Shown here: positions 48,403-57,148 of the stretch, piece by piece | How the letters are laid out: each line of letters opens with the position of its first letter | How positions within the stretch are numbered: position 1 is the first letter of the stretch | NCBI GenBank assembly: GCA_964023205.1 | Contig: OZ026834.1 | Coordinates: 30,294,756 to 30,358,755, forward strand | Direction of reading: 5' to 3' | DNA from: Lutraria lutraria | Taxonomy: Eukaryota; Mollusca; Bivalvia; Venerida; Mactridae | Length of the DNA: 64,000 bases | Notes under the pieces: generated by a model | What the model saw: the letters and a program-made list of their open reading frames with translations, nothing else | The model's database searches: none | Told to the model about the DNA's origin: nothing | Translations under genes and position numbers: made by a program

Positions 48403-49118
48403 TTAGGTTCTGCTTTCATCTGTTTGACAGGTTTACTTATAGGTTCTGCTTTCATCCGTTTAGGTGAACGAGACTCAACAAAACTATCAAATTCATCATC
48501 TTCCTCCGAATCGTCTGCTTTTTGCATCCATGACCATCTCCGCTTATTTCCTATCACTTCTTGTGGTACATTGACATCTCTTAGTCCACTAGAAAACTGT
48601 TCCCATCCTCTAGGCTCCGACCCTTTTCTATGACGTATGACATCATTGACCAAATCAATAATGTTGGATCCTTGTATTGGTTTTCCATGATATTCCAACA
48701 TCCCATGATCATTCCATGACATGTGGGGATGATTTTGTAGAAAGTGTAATAAAAGCTGAGTTTTTCGACGCATGGTAGTAGGAACACTTTCAAGAATCCG
48801 ATCCGTCAATGTAGCAGGAGCCGCTTGTGCACCTTGAGCGGCTGGAACAACCGGTGCAGCCGGTGCAACCGGTGCAGCCAGAGTAGCCGGTTCACGTGCT
48901 TTTTGATGAGACAGTTGAAACTTTTGCAAGACTTGCCCATAGTGTTGTGCTTTTTCTGATTCAGACAACGATTCATTTTGTAATACGTCTCCCATTTGTT
49001 TCTGTAAATCGGATGTTTGACTGACTTGCGGGGGAGGAGGTAAACGTGGTCGTTGTTCTGTTTTCCATCGATTCATCTCTTCTAGCATTTTGAACGGGAC
49101 AATAGCCATTTTCTTCAT
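48387..49118 (-). CDS. Conserved Polinton virion-associated protein (GW/NVP/IGN motif)
   Basis: 243 residues, function unknown. It has the layout I associate with a protein found in nearly all metazoan Polintons: MAIVPFKMLEEM near the start, a Pro/Ala-rich linker (about 82-104), and a conserved domain with LLLHFLQNHPHMSWN, IQGSNIIDLVNDVIRHRKG and RGWEQFSSGLRDVNVPQEVIG (about 122-190). The tail is acidic then basic, with a duplicated KRMKAEP/KQMKAEP that looks like nuclear localisation signals. Location among capsid genes suggests a minor virion protein. Its ATG overlaps the preceding stop as ATGA. Confidence 0.7.
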   Translation of the reverse strand: MKKMAIVPFKMLEEMNRWKTEQRPRLPPPPQVSQTSDLQKQMGDVLQNESLSESEKAQHYGQVLQKFQLSHQKAREPATLAAPVAPAAPVVPAAQGAQAAPATLTDRILESVPTTMRRKTQLLLHFLQNHPHMSWNDHGMLEYHGKPIQGSNIIDLVNDVIRHRKGSEPRGWEQFSSGLRDVNVPQEVIGNKRRWSWMQKADDSEEDDEFDSFVESRSPKRMKAEPISKPVKQMKAEPKWEAY

Positions 49119-49486
49119 AGCTTTTTCACCAGTGTGGCAACACCTCCACTGAGTGCTCCTGCAGCAACAGCTTTAGCAATGATTGGAGCAAGAGCCAGTA
49201 ATGGAAATAATCCTCCTTTTTGATTCAACACACGTTTCTTTTTTTGAATGGATACTCTTTTATCTGCTAAAGTGCGGAGATGTTGACGCTTGGACTTCAA
49301 CCTTTGCTTTTGAGAGGGGGATAAGGCAACATTGCCTTTTAAAACATTCTGACAGCATTCTGACACACATTGAATCATTTCTTTAGATGCTCCATGTATC
49401 ATCTTTCTTCTTAACCCATCTGGGGCTTGAGTTAAACCCAAAACCAGATGTCCGTATTTATGCAGGAGTGGTCGCTTTGGTGCCAT
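49115..49486 (-). CDS. KGG-motif basic protein (small virion protein)
   Basis: 123 residues. A basic helical region with LSPSQKQRLKSKRQHLRTLAD and KKKRVLNQKGG (about 54-92) is followed by a hydrophobic Ala/Gly-rich tail (PLLALAPIIAKAVAAGALSGG). Proteins with a KRxLxQKGG stretch before a hydrophobic tail are common in Polintons and adintoviruses; a membrane-active or minor capsid role has been suspected, which I treat as inference. It is clearly paralogous to the N-terminal 110 residues of the next gene upstream (SKEM.. against LKEM.., KRVLNQKGG against KRQLILKPGG), pointing to a tandem duplication. Confidence 0.7.
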   Translation of the reverse strand: MAPKRPLLHKYGHLVLGLTQAPDGLRRKMIHGASKEMIQCVSECCQNVLKGNVALSPSQKQRLKSKRQHLRTLADKRVSIQKKKRVLNQKGGLFPLLALAPIIAKAVAAGALSGGVATLVKKL

Positions 49487-49524
49487 TATGTCAAATAATA
49501 CCTGTTTTTACTTCTTCACAGCTT

Positions 49525-50649
49525 TTATACTAAAGCATCAAAGGCTTGTCTTGAAGCTGGATTCATAGGGCCCTGTCTCATCAGGTGAATACGATGTCTC
49601 AAAAGGGGTTTCAAGACAGCCTGTCTTGATAAGGTAGACAAGGATAGGGGTGAAAAACGGCACAATGGAGTGTCTGGTGAACTTCTTGAACTGGGAGATG
49701 ATCTACTAGATGATCTACTGGATGAACTCCTAGATGAATTTCTTGAAGAACTCAAACTACTTGGCCCACTGCTTAAAGAACTACTTGGTGAACTTCTAGA
49801 TAAACTGCTTGAATAGCTGCTTGGCGAACTTCTAGATAAACTGCTTGGCCCACTTCTAGATGAACTGCTTGGCCCACTGCTTGAATAACTTCTAGATAAA
49901 CTGCTTGGCCCACTGCTTGAATAACTTCTAGATGAACTGCTTGGTCCACTTCTAGATAAACTTCTAGATGAACTTCTTAAACTTTTAGATGAACTGTTTG
50001 ATCCACTTCTAGAAGAATTTCTTAAGCTTTTAGATGAATTTAGACTAAAGCTCAAACTACTCACAGGACTGATAGGAGACCATTGTAACTTACTGATTGG
50101 AGTTACAGCCATAGAGGGTGTTGAAGTGGTTTGCTTTCGACGACGGAGAGTAATAAAACGTTCATTGATCTTGGCAGGCGATTTTCTAGCTTTTTTAGCT
50201 GGAGCTTTTCTAGGTTTTCTAGCAGGCGATTTTCTAGCTTTTTTAGCTGGAGCTTTTCTAGGTTTTCTAGCAGGCGCTTTTCTGGCTTTTTTAGCTGGAG
50301 ATTTTCTTGTTCCAAATTTACGAATCGTCTTTTGACCATTCCATCGGAGTAAACTTCGTATCATGACTCCACCAAGAAATCCACCTCCTCCTGGTTTCAA
50401 TATGAGTTGACGTTTAGTATCCATGTCCACTTGATCATCTCCCAGCTGCTCTAATTCATGCTGATGTTTTTGCATAAAGTTTTGTGTTTGTTTAGGTAGC
50501 ACAATTTTCTTTTTTAAAATCACCTTTGCTGCTAAGGTGAACCACTTGAGCATTTCTTTTAATCCAGACCGTAGCATTTGCTCCCGTACAGTAGGGTCTC
50601 GTTCCTGACCCAAATGTTCTAACGATTGAGCTATGGCTGTGGCTGACAT
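49525..50649 (-). CDS. Protamine-like, Ser/Arg-rich basic protein (KGG paralogue)
   Basis: 374 residues in three parts. Residues 1-110 match the neighbouring KGG-motif protein (VLPKQTQNFMQKHQHELEQL, KRQLILKPGGGGFLGG). Residues about 118-165 are tandem KSPAKKARKAPARKPRKAPA repeats like those in linker histones or protamines, suitable for DNA binding. Residues about 195-345 are almost pure Ser/Arg/Gly/Pro repeats (SSSRSGPSS-type), like SR proteins, and probably phosphorylated. A role in condensing packaged DNA is likely but inferred. The long repeats are prone to slippage; no frameshift is seen. It lies next to the packaging ATPase. Confidence 0.7.
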   Translation of the reverse strand: MSATAIAQSLEHLGQERDPTVREQMLRSGLKEMLKWFTLAAKVILKKKIVLPKQTQNFMQKHQHELEQLGDDQVDMDTKRQLILKPGGGGFLGGVMIRSLLRWNGQKTIRKFGTRKSPAKKARKAPARKPRKAPAKKARKSPARKPRKAPAKKARKSPAKINERFITLRRRKQTTSTPSMAVTPISKLQWSPISPVSSLSFSLNSSKSLRNSSRSGSNSSSKSLRSSSRSLSRSGPSSSSRSYSSSGPSSLSRSYSSSGPSSSSRSGPSSLSRSSPSSYSSSLSRSSPSSSLSSGPSSLSSSRNSSRSSSSRSSSRSSPSSRSSPDTPLCRFSPLSLSTLSRQAVLKPLLRHRIHLMRQGPMNPASRQAFDALV

Positions 50650-50664
50650 GATGACTGAATGATC

Positions 50665-51330
50665 TTATATGAGTAAACGATGTTTATATATACACACTGG
50701 CCCACGTTTTTCTCCAGTGATCCAGTGATGAAAAATATCTGTTCTTAACCGATAACTGTCTGGTGTTTGAGGGTGAAAGTCAATCACTAAATACCCATGA
50801 GGTGTAGAGATAGCATCTTGATAAGCGGGTAACAAGTGTGGCAATTGAATTTGATTCGCCAACACTTTGATTTGTCCTTTATCTCTTGTGTTTTGAAATA
50901 AGATCATGTAATGTGCATTTAAACTCAGGGTACGACTGGCTTTCGATTGTTGAAACATGTTTTGTGTAATGTAGATCACACTAGCATTACGATGGTGACC
51001 TTTTCGTGTAAACCATAATTTGATTTTCTCTTCATCTTTATCACCAAGCATGTCATCAAATATAATTAAATGAGGAATGGATGTATCCTCTACTATCTCT
51101 TCATCCTCGTCAGGTATCCCCTGTATGAACCGAATACTAGGTTCTTGTTCTTGTAATTGTGCATAGGCTACTTGCCATTCTTTGTAACACCATACAATAC
51201 GCTCAGGTACTACTTGAAACAAATCTGATTTGTATTCCAACACCTTTTTTACGAATTGTGTTTTACCAGAGCCACTAGGGCCTGCGATAAACATATTGCA
51301 AGGATGCTTAAAAAGTAAACTGGACTCCAT
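50665..51330 (-). CDS. Genome-packaging ATPase (FtsK/HerA, A32-like)
   Basis: 221 residues. Drives DNA into preformed capsids. Walker A is GPSGSGKT (17-24) and Walker B is LIIFDD (88-93), with ITQNMFQQSK-type sensor region after (about 126-135). Length and motif spacing fit the Polinton/adintovirus/virophage packaging ATPases. The frame is complete, and 15 bp separate its stop from the next start. An AATAAATAAA cluster lies about 40 bp upstream of its ATG, serving the preceding gene. Confidence 0.93.
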   Translation of the reverse strand: MESSLLFKHPCNMFIAGPSGSGKTQFVKKVLEYKSDLFQVVPERIVWCYKEWQVAYAQLQEQEPSIRFIQGIPDEDEEIVEDTSIPHLIIFDDMLGDKDEEKIKLWFTRKGHHRNASVIYITQNMFQQSKASRTLSLNAHYMILFQNTRDKGQIKVLANQIQLPHLLPAYQDAISTPHGYLVIDFHPQTPDSYRLRTDIFHHWITGEKRGPVCIYKHRLLI

Positions 51331-51370
51331 GACGTGAAAATCACAACTAACACTATTGGAAGAAAAACAT

Positions 51371-51380
51371 TTTATTTATT
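51371..51380 (-). terminator. Overlapping AATAAA signals
   Basis: Minus strand AATAAATAAA, 12-22 nt after the stop codon at 51,393 and before the ATPase ATG at 51,330. It suggests a polyadenylation site dividing the minus-strand block into an upstream PolB unit and a downstream virion unit. Confidence 0.55.
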
Positions 51381-51392
51381 TGTGTAACAAGT

Positions 51393-51755
51393 TTATGTAT
51401 GAGTACAAGAATAATCACAACAAGAACAACACATGTCATGTAAGGGTAACAACAGTTTGTCAGAAAATTCAAACACACATTCTGAATGTCCAAATTGACT
51501 CAGAAATGTTAGCACAGAGTCATTGTTCACCACCTGTTTGAACCAATCCGTTTCACTCAAGTCCATGGGTACTGATTGTTTATAAAATGAATTCATCACA
51601 TGAAGTCCATGTTTCATTTCTTCAAACATGTCTGGTGTACTCAACTGTTGTCGAATCCATTCCAGAGAATGATGACCTTCAGGTATCTTCATACGATAAG
51701 CAAATACCAATGCTTTTCTCAACAGGGTATGGTTCATAATATCAAACTGTTCCAT
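51393..51755 (-). CDS. Unknown Polinton protein, 120 residues
   Basis: Not recognised. Predicted helical with no membrane segment; the C-terminus has a Cys cluster (CCSCCDYSC) that could bind metal. Its ATG lies 22 bp inside the upstream frame, typical of this compact block. Followed by AATAAA signals. Coding status rests on frame length, packing and the absence of any competing frame; function unknown. Confidence 0.55.
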   Translation of the reverse strand: MEQFDIMNHTLLRKALVFAYRMKIPEGHHSLEWIRQQLSTPDMFEEMKHGLHVMNSFYKQSVPMDLSETDWFKQVVNNDSVLTFLSQFGHSECVFEFSDKLLLPLHDMCCSCCDYSCTHT

Positions 51756-52021
51756 TCTTGAATCGTGTGAATCACTCTATCGTTACATACATAAGTATTC
51801 CAATCGTCTCGATGGATAGCTTTCAAGTCTAAGTGTGCACTGATCATAGCATCACGAATCATCTGTCTAAATAGTTCAAACGTGTGAGGGTTCAGAATCC
51901 ACGCGCGAATGTCCTTGACCTTGACAAGGTCATCTTGTACAATACTGTATAACGTATCCGTATACAGCTCAAAGTCCAAAATGTAATATAAACTTATAAA
52001 TCGTCTAGATGGTTTAACCAT
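51734..52021 (-). CDS. Unknown small Polinton protein
   Basis: 95 residues from the Met at 52,021 (an earlier ATG at 52,042 lies deeper in the preceding gene). Not recognised. Rich in Asp, Ile, Leu and Tyr and probably helical; no signal peptide. It overlaps both neighbours by a few to a few dozen bases, so the three small genes between PolB and ATPase form a single compact unit. Confidence 0.5.
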   Translation of the reverse strand: MVKPSRRFISLYYILDFELYTDTLYSIVQDDLVKVKDIRAWILNPHTFELFRQMIRDAMISAHLDLKAIHRDDWNTYVCNDRVIHTIQEWNSLIL

Positions 52022-52662
52022 AATTGAATATTTCCTGAACAAATCACTATTCTAGGTCGATTCGCATGAACGGCTTCAATCTCGTCTTTGACTTCTCTTA
52101 AGCGATGCCTTAATTTATAGAACACGGCACGATACTGTAGAATATGAATAACATGAGTGAACGGTACCTGTCTCTTAAATACCATGATACCACGTATTTT
52201 AAACTGTGAATACGGACGCCATCCGGGGTGAGATCTCCCATTGTCCTCTTCAGCCATACTGAACCATATCACATTGGGGGTAGAACGAAAATTGTTAGCT
52301 AAGGCAGATACGTCGCTCAAATTAGCATCGTGGATTAAAAAATCCCATGTCGTAGATAACATACGATCTAAGCTTTGTTGTACCACATTCAGTTTTCGTA
52401 GAATCGGTAATTTTTGGTTGAATGACAAGTCCTGGCGATCACCTACATCCTTCAACAGTCTCTCTATCCGTCGATGATTTGTATGTTGTAAGCTATGTAT
52501 AGCATTATGAGTAGCCCATGTGTGCACTAACTCCATCTTCCATGTTTTAGCGTTAGCCCATATGACATAACGATAAATTTTAAGTCTCAGCTCTATCGGT
52601 AGTAAGGGTATCCAATCCATGTCTTTATGAATAATGAATTTTAGATGACTTGTTCTAGTCAT
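51994..52662 (-). CDS. Unknown protein with N-terminal F-box-like motif
   Basis: 222 residues, or 208 from the second Met at 52,620. The segment WIPLLPIELRLKIYRYVIW (about 17-35) resembles the core of an F-box (LPxELxxxIxxY), the module that binds Skp1 in SCF ubiquitin ligases. The remainder is basic and helical, without recognised substrate-binding repeats. A factor redirecting host ubiquitination is conceivable, but a short LP/EL helix alone is weak evidence. Starts 17 bp after the PolB stop and overlaps the next frame. Confidence 0.55.
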   Translation of the reverse strand: MTRTSHLKFIIHKDMDWIPLLPIELRLKIYRYVIWANAKTWKMELVHTWATHNAIHSLQHTNHRRIERLLKDVGDRQDLSFNQKLPILRKLNVVQQSLDRMLSTTWDFLIHDANLSDVSALANNFRSTPNVIWFSMAEEDNGRSHPGWRPYSQFKIRGIMVFKRQVPFTHVIHILQYRAVFYKLRHRLREVKDEIEAVHANRPRIVICSGNIQLWLNHLDDL

Positions 52663-52679
52663 TACCTAAAAGGTCAAGG

Positions 52680-55600
52680 TCAGTCATGTAGATAACCATA
52701 AGGCACAGTCATATGATTCTCGACCACAATACGTTTGGTATATACCGAACGAAATGTTTTGACTTGTTTCTCACTGGTCACGGTTCTGTCCTTATGACGT
52801 TTAATCCGAGAAGCATATTCAACTACGGTCGAATAATTATGTCTGTCTTTCACACAATCCACCATCGTATTGAAATTCACTTGTTGAGTGGCATTGTAGT
52901 CTAACGTAATGCCTTTCACTTTGCATTTTTGATGGAGTTCACCGTTTTCAATGTATTCATAGCCATAGTTCTTTGGACCTAAAGCGACATATCTCACAAT
53001 ACGACCCTTTGGTACCTCATCTGTCCATTTTCCCAATCGACTGGAGATAATAGGAACATTATAGCCATCAGGGTCGTGAATGTACATACAACTGTCTGTG
53101 TCAAAATACAGTACTCTCTTTCCTAGAGGTTCAAGCACTTTGTACAGTTCTAATCGAGCATAAGCCGTCACAAATGAAGCCACCACAGGATTGGCTGATG
53201 AATGAGGGTCTGCTTTGTCCGATTCATCAGTATAATTCATTAACATGAATTCATCATGATCAAAACACTCTACATATTTCACAGACTTTTTAGGATCGTT
53301 CAGTATTCCGTAGAACTGGTCCAATCGATGAACATACTCTGTTTTAGGCAAGAGGTTGGTTTGAGCATTTTTGCCCCAGAGACAATTCAGCATGGTTTTG
53401 GCAAAAGCTCGTTTTCCTGGATTTGTCTCCACCTGTTGCAAACGAATTCCTTCTGCTTCAAAATAATCTTGTTTAAATTTATCTTGAGCCTCTTCCGTAT
53501 CCACCCCTGGAGGATATCCACTAGCCTCTTGTTTCATTTTCAAGTATTTGTCAATGTATTGCCGATAGACGTCCGTACTCCATTCATCCCAGTGCCATAC
53601 ATGATACACTTTTGATACTTGATAGCCTAAAGCAATAGCTTTAGCCAATTCAACATGAGTCCATGTGCCATACAAGAATCGTTCATACGGGGAATGTGTA
53701 CAATAATCCATCTCCTTCTCAGCACAGGTACGGCATAGCGTAAACACCATTTTACTATTACAGTGTATGGGTAAGACAGGCATCCATAAATCTTGCGGGG
53801 GTAGAACACGACATTTAATCAGTCCTTTGTATTTCTCAATATGCTGTTGATCAATTTGTTCTTGACTCATGATCACTGGATGACCTATCGGATAAGCCCT
53901 GTACTTGTTCACATACGGATAGAGAGAACAAATATCCACATATTTTATTTCTTGATCGTTGTCTACTTCATGATACAGTCGGACGGCATTCGTACGACCT
54001 CCGAACAAAGCTTCCCTGGGTTGAATCGGGCCTTGACCATGATAGAATCGTTCCACTCTTGTCTTATAGGCAGGATCCTTTTGACAACGCTGATCAAATT
54101 CACATTCCCACATGACCACAACAGGATACCCCTGTTCTTTCAAAGACTCCAGTCGTTTATACGTATCGTGATAGGCCTGTTGCATGGTTCTCAAAGTATA
54201 TGGATTGATGGTACTTCGGTTAGGAAAACAGGTGGGGCATCCATGGTACCAACATCCCATGAATTCATACACGGTGTTGGTCTCTTGACAATAGCCATCC
54301 ACGTAATAAGGTCCAATTTTGACTTCGCCTTTGTTATTCAAGGCATGCCGAATATGTATCTCTTCGGTGACAGCCATCATTTGTAGCCAACGTATGCCTT
54401 TCATGGAATACCGGGTTTTATTGGGATACCCGGCATCCGAAATCACGGCTAAACTATGAGGTGGCATGGAATTTTTGCGCCAGGCTTTGTTACACACTTG
54501 AGCTAACGTTGTAGCTTCAGTAAATGGATCTATTTGATCACTGTCCAATAATTGTTGACGAAATTCTCCACACCCGCGTCTTAAAATGTCCACATCCGAT
54601 TGACAGTATTTCTCCATTTCCTTTTGAAAATCAAATACGTCACCTTTTCTTTCATTGTACCAGGTTAAAAACTCTTCACGTCGCTCTGGTTTCATACTAT
54701 CCGGTTTGTAAAAGTGTAGCGGCAAATAAGGTCCCACATAATCTTGATACGCCAAGGTGTTTGCATAGAATGGAAACCATCCTTTGGCTAACTCGGTCAG
54801 TCCAAATGTATTGGGAAAATAGGAGAGAGGCATACTCAGGAAACTGAGGGAGTCAATCATGCGTATTCCATGCACTCTCAATTGAATGATTTTACTACCA
54901 TTCATAATCAACTGGGGTTTCGCCGTCCCCTGAGTGACCACATATCTAAGAATAAACTGAGCGTCATAGCCTTGAGCATTGTGGGCTATCACTGTCGATC
55001 CTCGATGGGTAGGGAGGAATAGCCAAGTACAGAATTGTTGTAACGTATTTTCACCACGGAATGTCATTTGTCTGGGTTCATTCACCTCTTCACAATACTC
55101 ACATGGAGCTTTCACTGACTTACACATACAGTCACCACAAGCACGTTGAGCCACACAAAAATTAGGGATATGTTCTCCAGAATCAAAACGACATTCAAAA
55201 TCAAAAAAGATGAATGGTACTTCTGGTTGTTTTCTATTGGGTGGTTCATACGTTGGAATGTAACAGTCATGATCTGGTCCTACTATGGCTTTACAACACC
55301 TACATTTCTTTGTCCCTGGGCAAACGTGATTCCGTTTCGTTTCAATCACCTTTTGTCCACATTTCTTACAATTCCATACGGATTCACAAATGGTTTTACG
55401 TTGTTTTCCCGTTTTTGTTTTATGATTGTCAAAACATGCCTGACTCTGGAATAGGCGACGACAATCCGGACATCTTATAGATTGTCCTGCTGGGCACAGG
55501 GTGTGAGCATAACACTGACAAATATGTCTACACTGGTGTCCTTCACGGTGATCATAACCGACATCACACCATTCACAATAATAACTCCTTCCGAGAAATC

Positions 55601-56471
55601 CGGTAATGGATACGATACAGTCATAATGATTATCATGGTGAAAGATATGAATCACACGACTTTTTTCAGTCAGAGCAGGTGGTTTGAATAACAATTCACT
55701 TCCATAATGTTGTGGATGGATTTTAATCACATAGCTGGGATAGATATAGTCCTGTAGTTTTTGGTATTCTTCTATACCACACGACTGATCCGATGAAATA
55801 CCCACTTGCTTTAATAATGCTTCAGCTTCGTATTTTTGAAGTTTTTTCTTAGACTGGCGTATATAATTCCATCGTTTTTTCCATTGCGGGGTTTGATTTT
55901 CATCCACTTTACACTGTCCCACTACAATCGATCTAGCTAAACACATAGAGTCCTTACTATTGTCAATACACACAACACTTGTCTTTGACTTTCGCATACT
56001 GAATAAGTTTGGTGCTTTAAACGTTTTCTTTCCGGATCCCTGTGGCATAGCAATATGCGTAATTTCCATCTGTGTCGCCCCATCATGAATTTTAAATTGA
56101 CGGTTACTTTGTGCCACACGTTCAATTTCATCCAACAATGTATCTCCACTAATAAGAGATGCCCTATTAAACGGAACATGTATTCCAAAGTCCAAATCAG
56201 GATGTAGAATAGATACTCGAACTCGATCATTTGATCTCACTTCACATCTCTTGTAGAGCTGATCCATCATATCATTAAACAACCTGTTTGTAAATTCAAA
56301 CGATTGATTATACGGTTGAAATGTCACATCATATACTTTGGATTGAGTCTTAAATTTCCTTGACTTTCTTTCCATGCGTGACTGTATGTCATAATAGTCG
56401 CGCACAGGCTCAACCTTACTTCGTTTAGTTGGAGGTTCATCCTCACCACTAGTACTGTCGGTATCTGACAT
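52680..56471 (-). CDS. PolB: Protein-primed family B DNA polymerase
   Basis: 1,263 residues from the ATG at 56,471 (frame open to 56,537). I prefer 56,471 because a TATA box lies between the two at 56,499-56,507. Numbered from the longer frame: acidic Ser-rich start; zinc-finger-like Cys/His clusters (about 321-425); exonuclease motifs FDFE (445-448), HNAQGYDAQF (519-528) and YCQSDVDIL (644-652); an insert with YEFMGCWYHGCPTC (about 757-770); polymerase motif A DICSLYP (868-874), motif B KRAFAKTMLNCLWGK (1042-1056) and motif C YFDTDS (1144-1149). All catalytic residues are present. It replicates the element from its inverted ends by protein priming, as known for the family. First gene of the minus-strand block, divergent from the zinc-knuckle gene. 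Confidence 0.96.
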   Translation of the reverse strand: MSDTDSTSGEDEPPTKRSKVEPVRDYYDIQSRMERKSRKFKTQSKVYDVTFQPYNQSFEFTNRLFNDMMDQLYKRCEVRSNDRVRVSILHPDLDFGIHVPFNRASLISGDTLLDEIERVAQSNRQFKIHDGATQMEITHIAMPQGSGKKTFKAPNLFSMRKSKTSVVCIDNSKDSMCLARSIVVGQCKVDENQTPQWKKRWNYIRQSKKKLQKYEAEALLKQVGISSDQSCGIEEYQKLQDYIYPSYVIKIHPQHYGSELLFKPPALTEKSRVIHIFHHDNHYDCIVSITGFLGRSYYCEWCDVGYDHREGHQCRHICQCYAHTLCPAGQSIRCPDCRRLFQSQACFDNHKTKTGKQRKTICESVWNCKKCGQKVIETKRNHVCPGTKKCRCCKAIVGPDHDCYIPTYEPPNRKQPEVPFIFFDFECRFDSGEHIPNFCVAQRACGDCMCKSVKAPCEYCEEVNEPRQMTFRGENTLQQFCTWLFLPTHRGSTVIAHNAQGYDAQFILRYVVTQGTAKPQLIMNGSKIIQLRVHGIRMIDSLSFLSMPLSYFPNTFGLTELAKGWFPFYANTLAYQDYVGPYLPLHFYKPDSMKPERREEFLTWYNERKGDVFDFQKEMEKYCQSDVDILRRGCGEFRQQLLDSDQIDPFTEATTLAQVCNKAWRKNSMPPHSLAVISDAGYPNKTRYSMKGIRWLQMMAVTEEIHIRHALNNKGEVKIGPYYVDGYCQETNTVYEFMGCWYHGCPTCFPNRSTINPYTLRTMQQAYHDTYKRLESLKEQGYPVVVMWECEFDQRCQKDPAYKTRVERFYHGQGPIQPREALFGGRTNAVRLYHEVDNDQEIKYVDICSLYPYVNKYRAYPIGHPVIMSQEQIDQQHIEKYKGLIKCRVLPPQDLWMPVLPIHCNSKMVFTLCRTCAEKEMDYCTHSPYERFLYGTWTHVELAKAIALGYQVSKVYHVWHWDEWSTDVYRQYIDKYLKMKQEASGYPPGVDTEEAQDKFKQDYFEAEGIRLQQVETNPGKRAFAKTMLNCLWGKNAQTNLLPKTEYVHRLDQFYGILNDPKKSVKYVECFDHDEFMLMNYTDESDKADPHSSANPVVASFVTAYARLELYKVLEPLGKRVLYFDTDSCMYIHDPDGYNVPIISSRLGKWTDEVPKGRIVRYVALGPKNYGYEYIENGELHQKCKVKGITLDYNATQQVNFNTMVDCVKDRHNYSTVVEYASRIKRHKDRTVTSEKQVKTFRSVYTKRIVVENHMTVPYGYLHD

Positions 56472-56498
56472 AATTATGATCTTAGAACTTCTCCGCCG

Positions 56499-56507
56499 TT
56501 TTTTATA
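56499..56507 (-). promoter_or_regulatory. TATA box of PolB
   Basis: Minus strand TATAAAAAA, 28-36 bp upstream of the ATG at 56,471. This implies a very short leader and rules out the upstream in-frame ATG at 56,537. Confidence 0.65.
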
Positions 56508-56515
56508 GTTCGGGT

Positions 56516-56524
56516 TCAAGGTCA
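56516..56524 (+). promoter_or_regulatory. TCAAGGTCA nuclear-receptor-type half-site
   Basis: TCAAGGTCA lies between the two divergent TATA boxes (9 bp from the PolB TATA, 16 bp from the zinc-knuckle TATA). This extended half-site is bound by ERR/FTZ-F1-type nuclear receptors. Further copies lie upstream of the 58,767 gene. Confidence 0.45.
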
Positions 56525-56539
56525 CAACGCGTGACACTC

Positions 56540-56547
56540 TATAAAAG
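56540..56547 (+). promoter_or_regulatory. TATA box of the zinc-knuckle gene
   Basis: TATAAAAG, 34-41 bp upstream of the ATG at 56,581, in the compact divergent promoter shared with PolB. Confidence 0.7.
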
Positions 56548-56580
56548 ACGTACGCTCCGTCCGTTTTTTATCATTTCAAC

Positions 56581-56931
56581 ATGAGCGATCCTAAAATGAA
56601 CCAAGTTGAAGAGAACCGAGATCAAACTTTGATGTATTCATTAAAGAAGAAAATTAAAGAGCTTAACAACTTAGCGGATCAGCTCTGTGGACAGAAAAAT
56701 GTAACATGGGATCATATCAAGTGTTATCGTTGTGGAAAGAAAGGACATTATTCTACCAGCTGTACGGAACCCTTCAACAATGAATGTTTTTATTGTCATG
56801 AACAAGGACATTTCATCGCAGACTGTCCTAAGAAACAAGGTGAACAGGTCGATCTACAGGACGCAGAACAGAGTAAGAAAAAACGTAAATACAAAAAGAA
56901 TCCAACAAAAACTGTGAGTGACTTTGTGTAA
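56581..56931 (+). CDS. Two-zinc-knuckle (CCHC) nucleic-acid-binding protein
   Basis: 116 residues. Two retrovirus-nucleocapsid-type CCHC knuckles are exact: Cys48-Cys51-His56-Cys61 and Cys69-Cys72-His77-Cys82. A helical N-terminus (about 16-38) may dimerise and the C-terminus has a nuclear-localisation-like KKKRKYKK. CCHC knuckles bind single-stranded nucleic acid, so a role in replication or RNA handling fits its shared promoter with PolB, but this is inference; I do not know it as a standard Polinton gene. A TATA box precedes it and an AATAAA follows at 57,052; no histone-type stem-loop lies close to its stop. Confidence 0.85.
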   Translation: MSDPKMNQVEENRDQTLMYSLKKKIKELNNLADQLCGQKNVTWDHIKCYRCGKKGHYSTSCTEPFNNECFYCHEQGHFIADCPKKQGEQVDLQDAEQSKKKRKYKKNPTKTVSDFV

Positions 56932-57051
56932 TCCAGACAATGTGTTGGACAATGTGTTGGACAATTGTGTATAGACTTAAATTGGAGACTAAGTGAGTTG
57001 TATTGTGTTGTACTTTGTTGTACTTTGTTGTACTTTATAAATGTTTTCAAA

Positions 57052-57057
57052 AATAAA
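57052..57057 (+). terminator. AATAAA of the zinc-knuckle gene
   Basis: AATAAA 120 nt after the stop codon, preceded by three tactttgttg repeats. It marks this gene as conventionally polyadenylated, in contrast to its accessory neighbours. Confidence 0.6.
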
Positions 57058-57122
57058 ATGATAGACAATGTAATATGCTTTTGTCTTTGCTTGAGATATA
57101 AAACGAATCTAACACATATGGT

Positions 57123-57138
57123 GGCCCTAATAAGGGCC
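57123..57138 (-). terminator. Histone-type stem-loop, single copy
   Basis: Minus strand GGCCCTTATTAGGGCC, 11 nt after the stop at 57,149, with CCAAC before and ACCA after. The stem is perfect; the loop is TATT rather than TTTC. No clear purine-rich element follows, so this is the most diverged copy. Confidence 0.65.
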
Positions 57139-57148
57139 GTTGGGTAAT

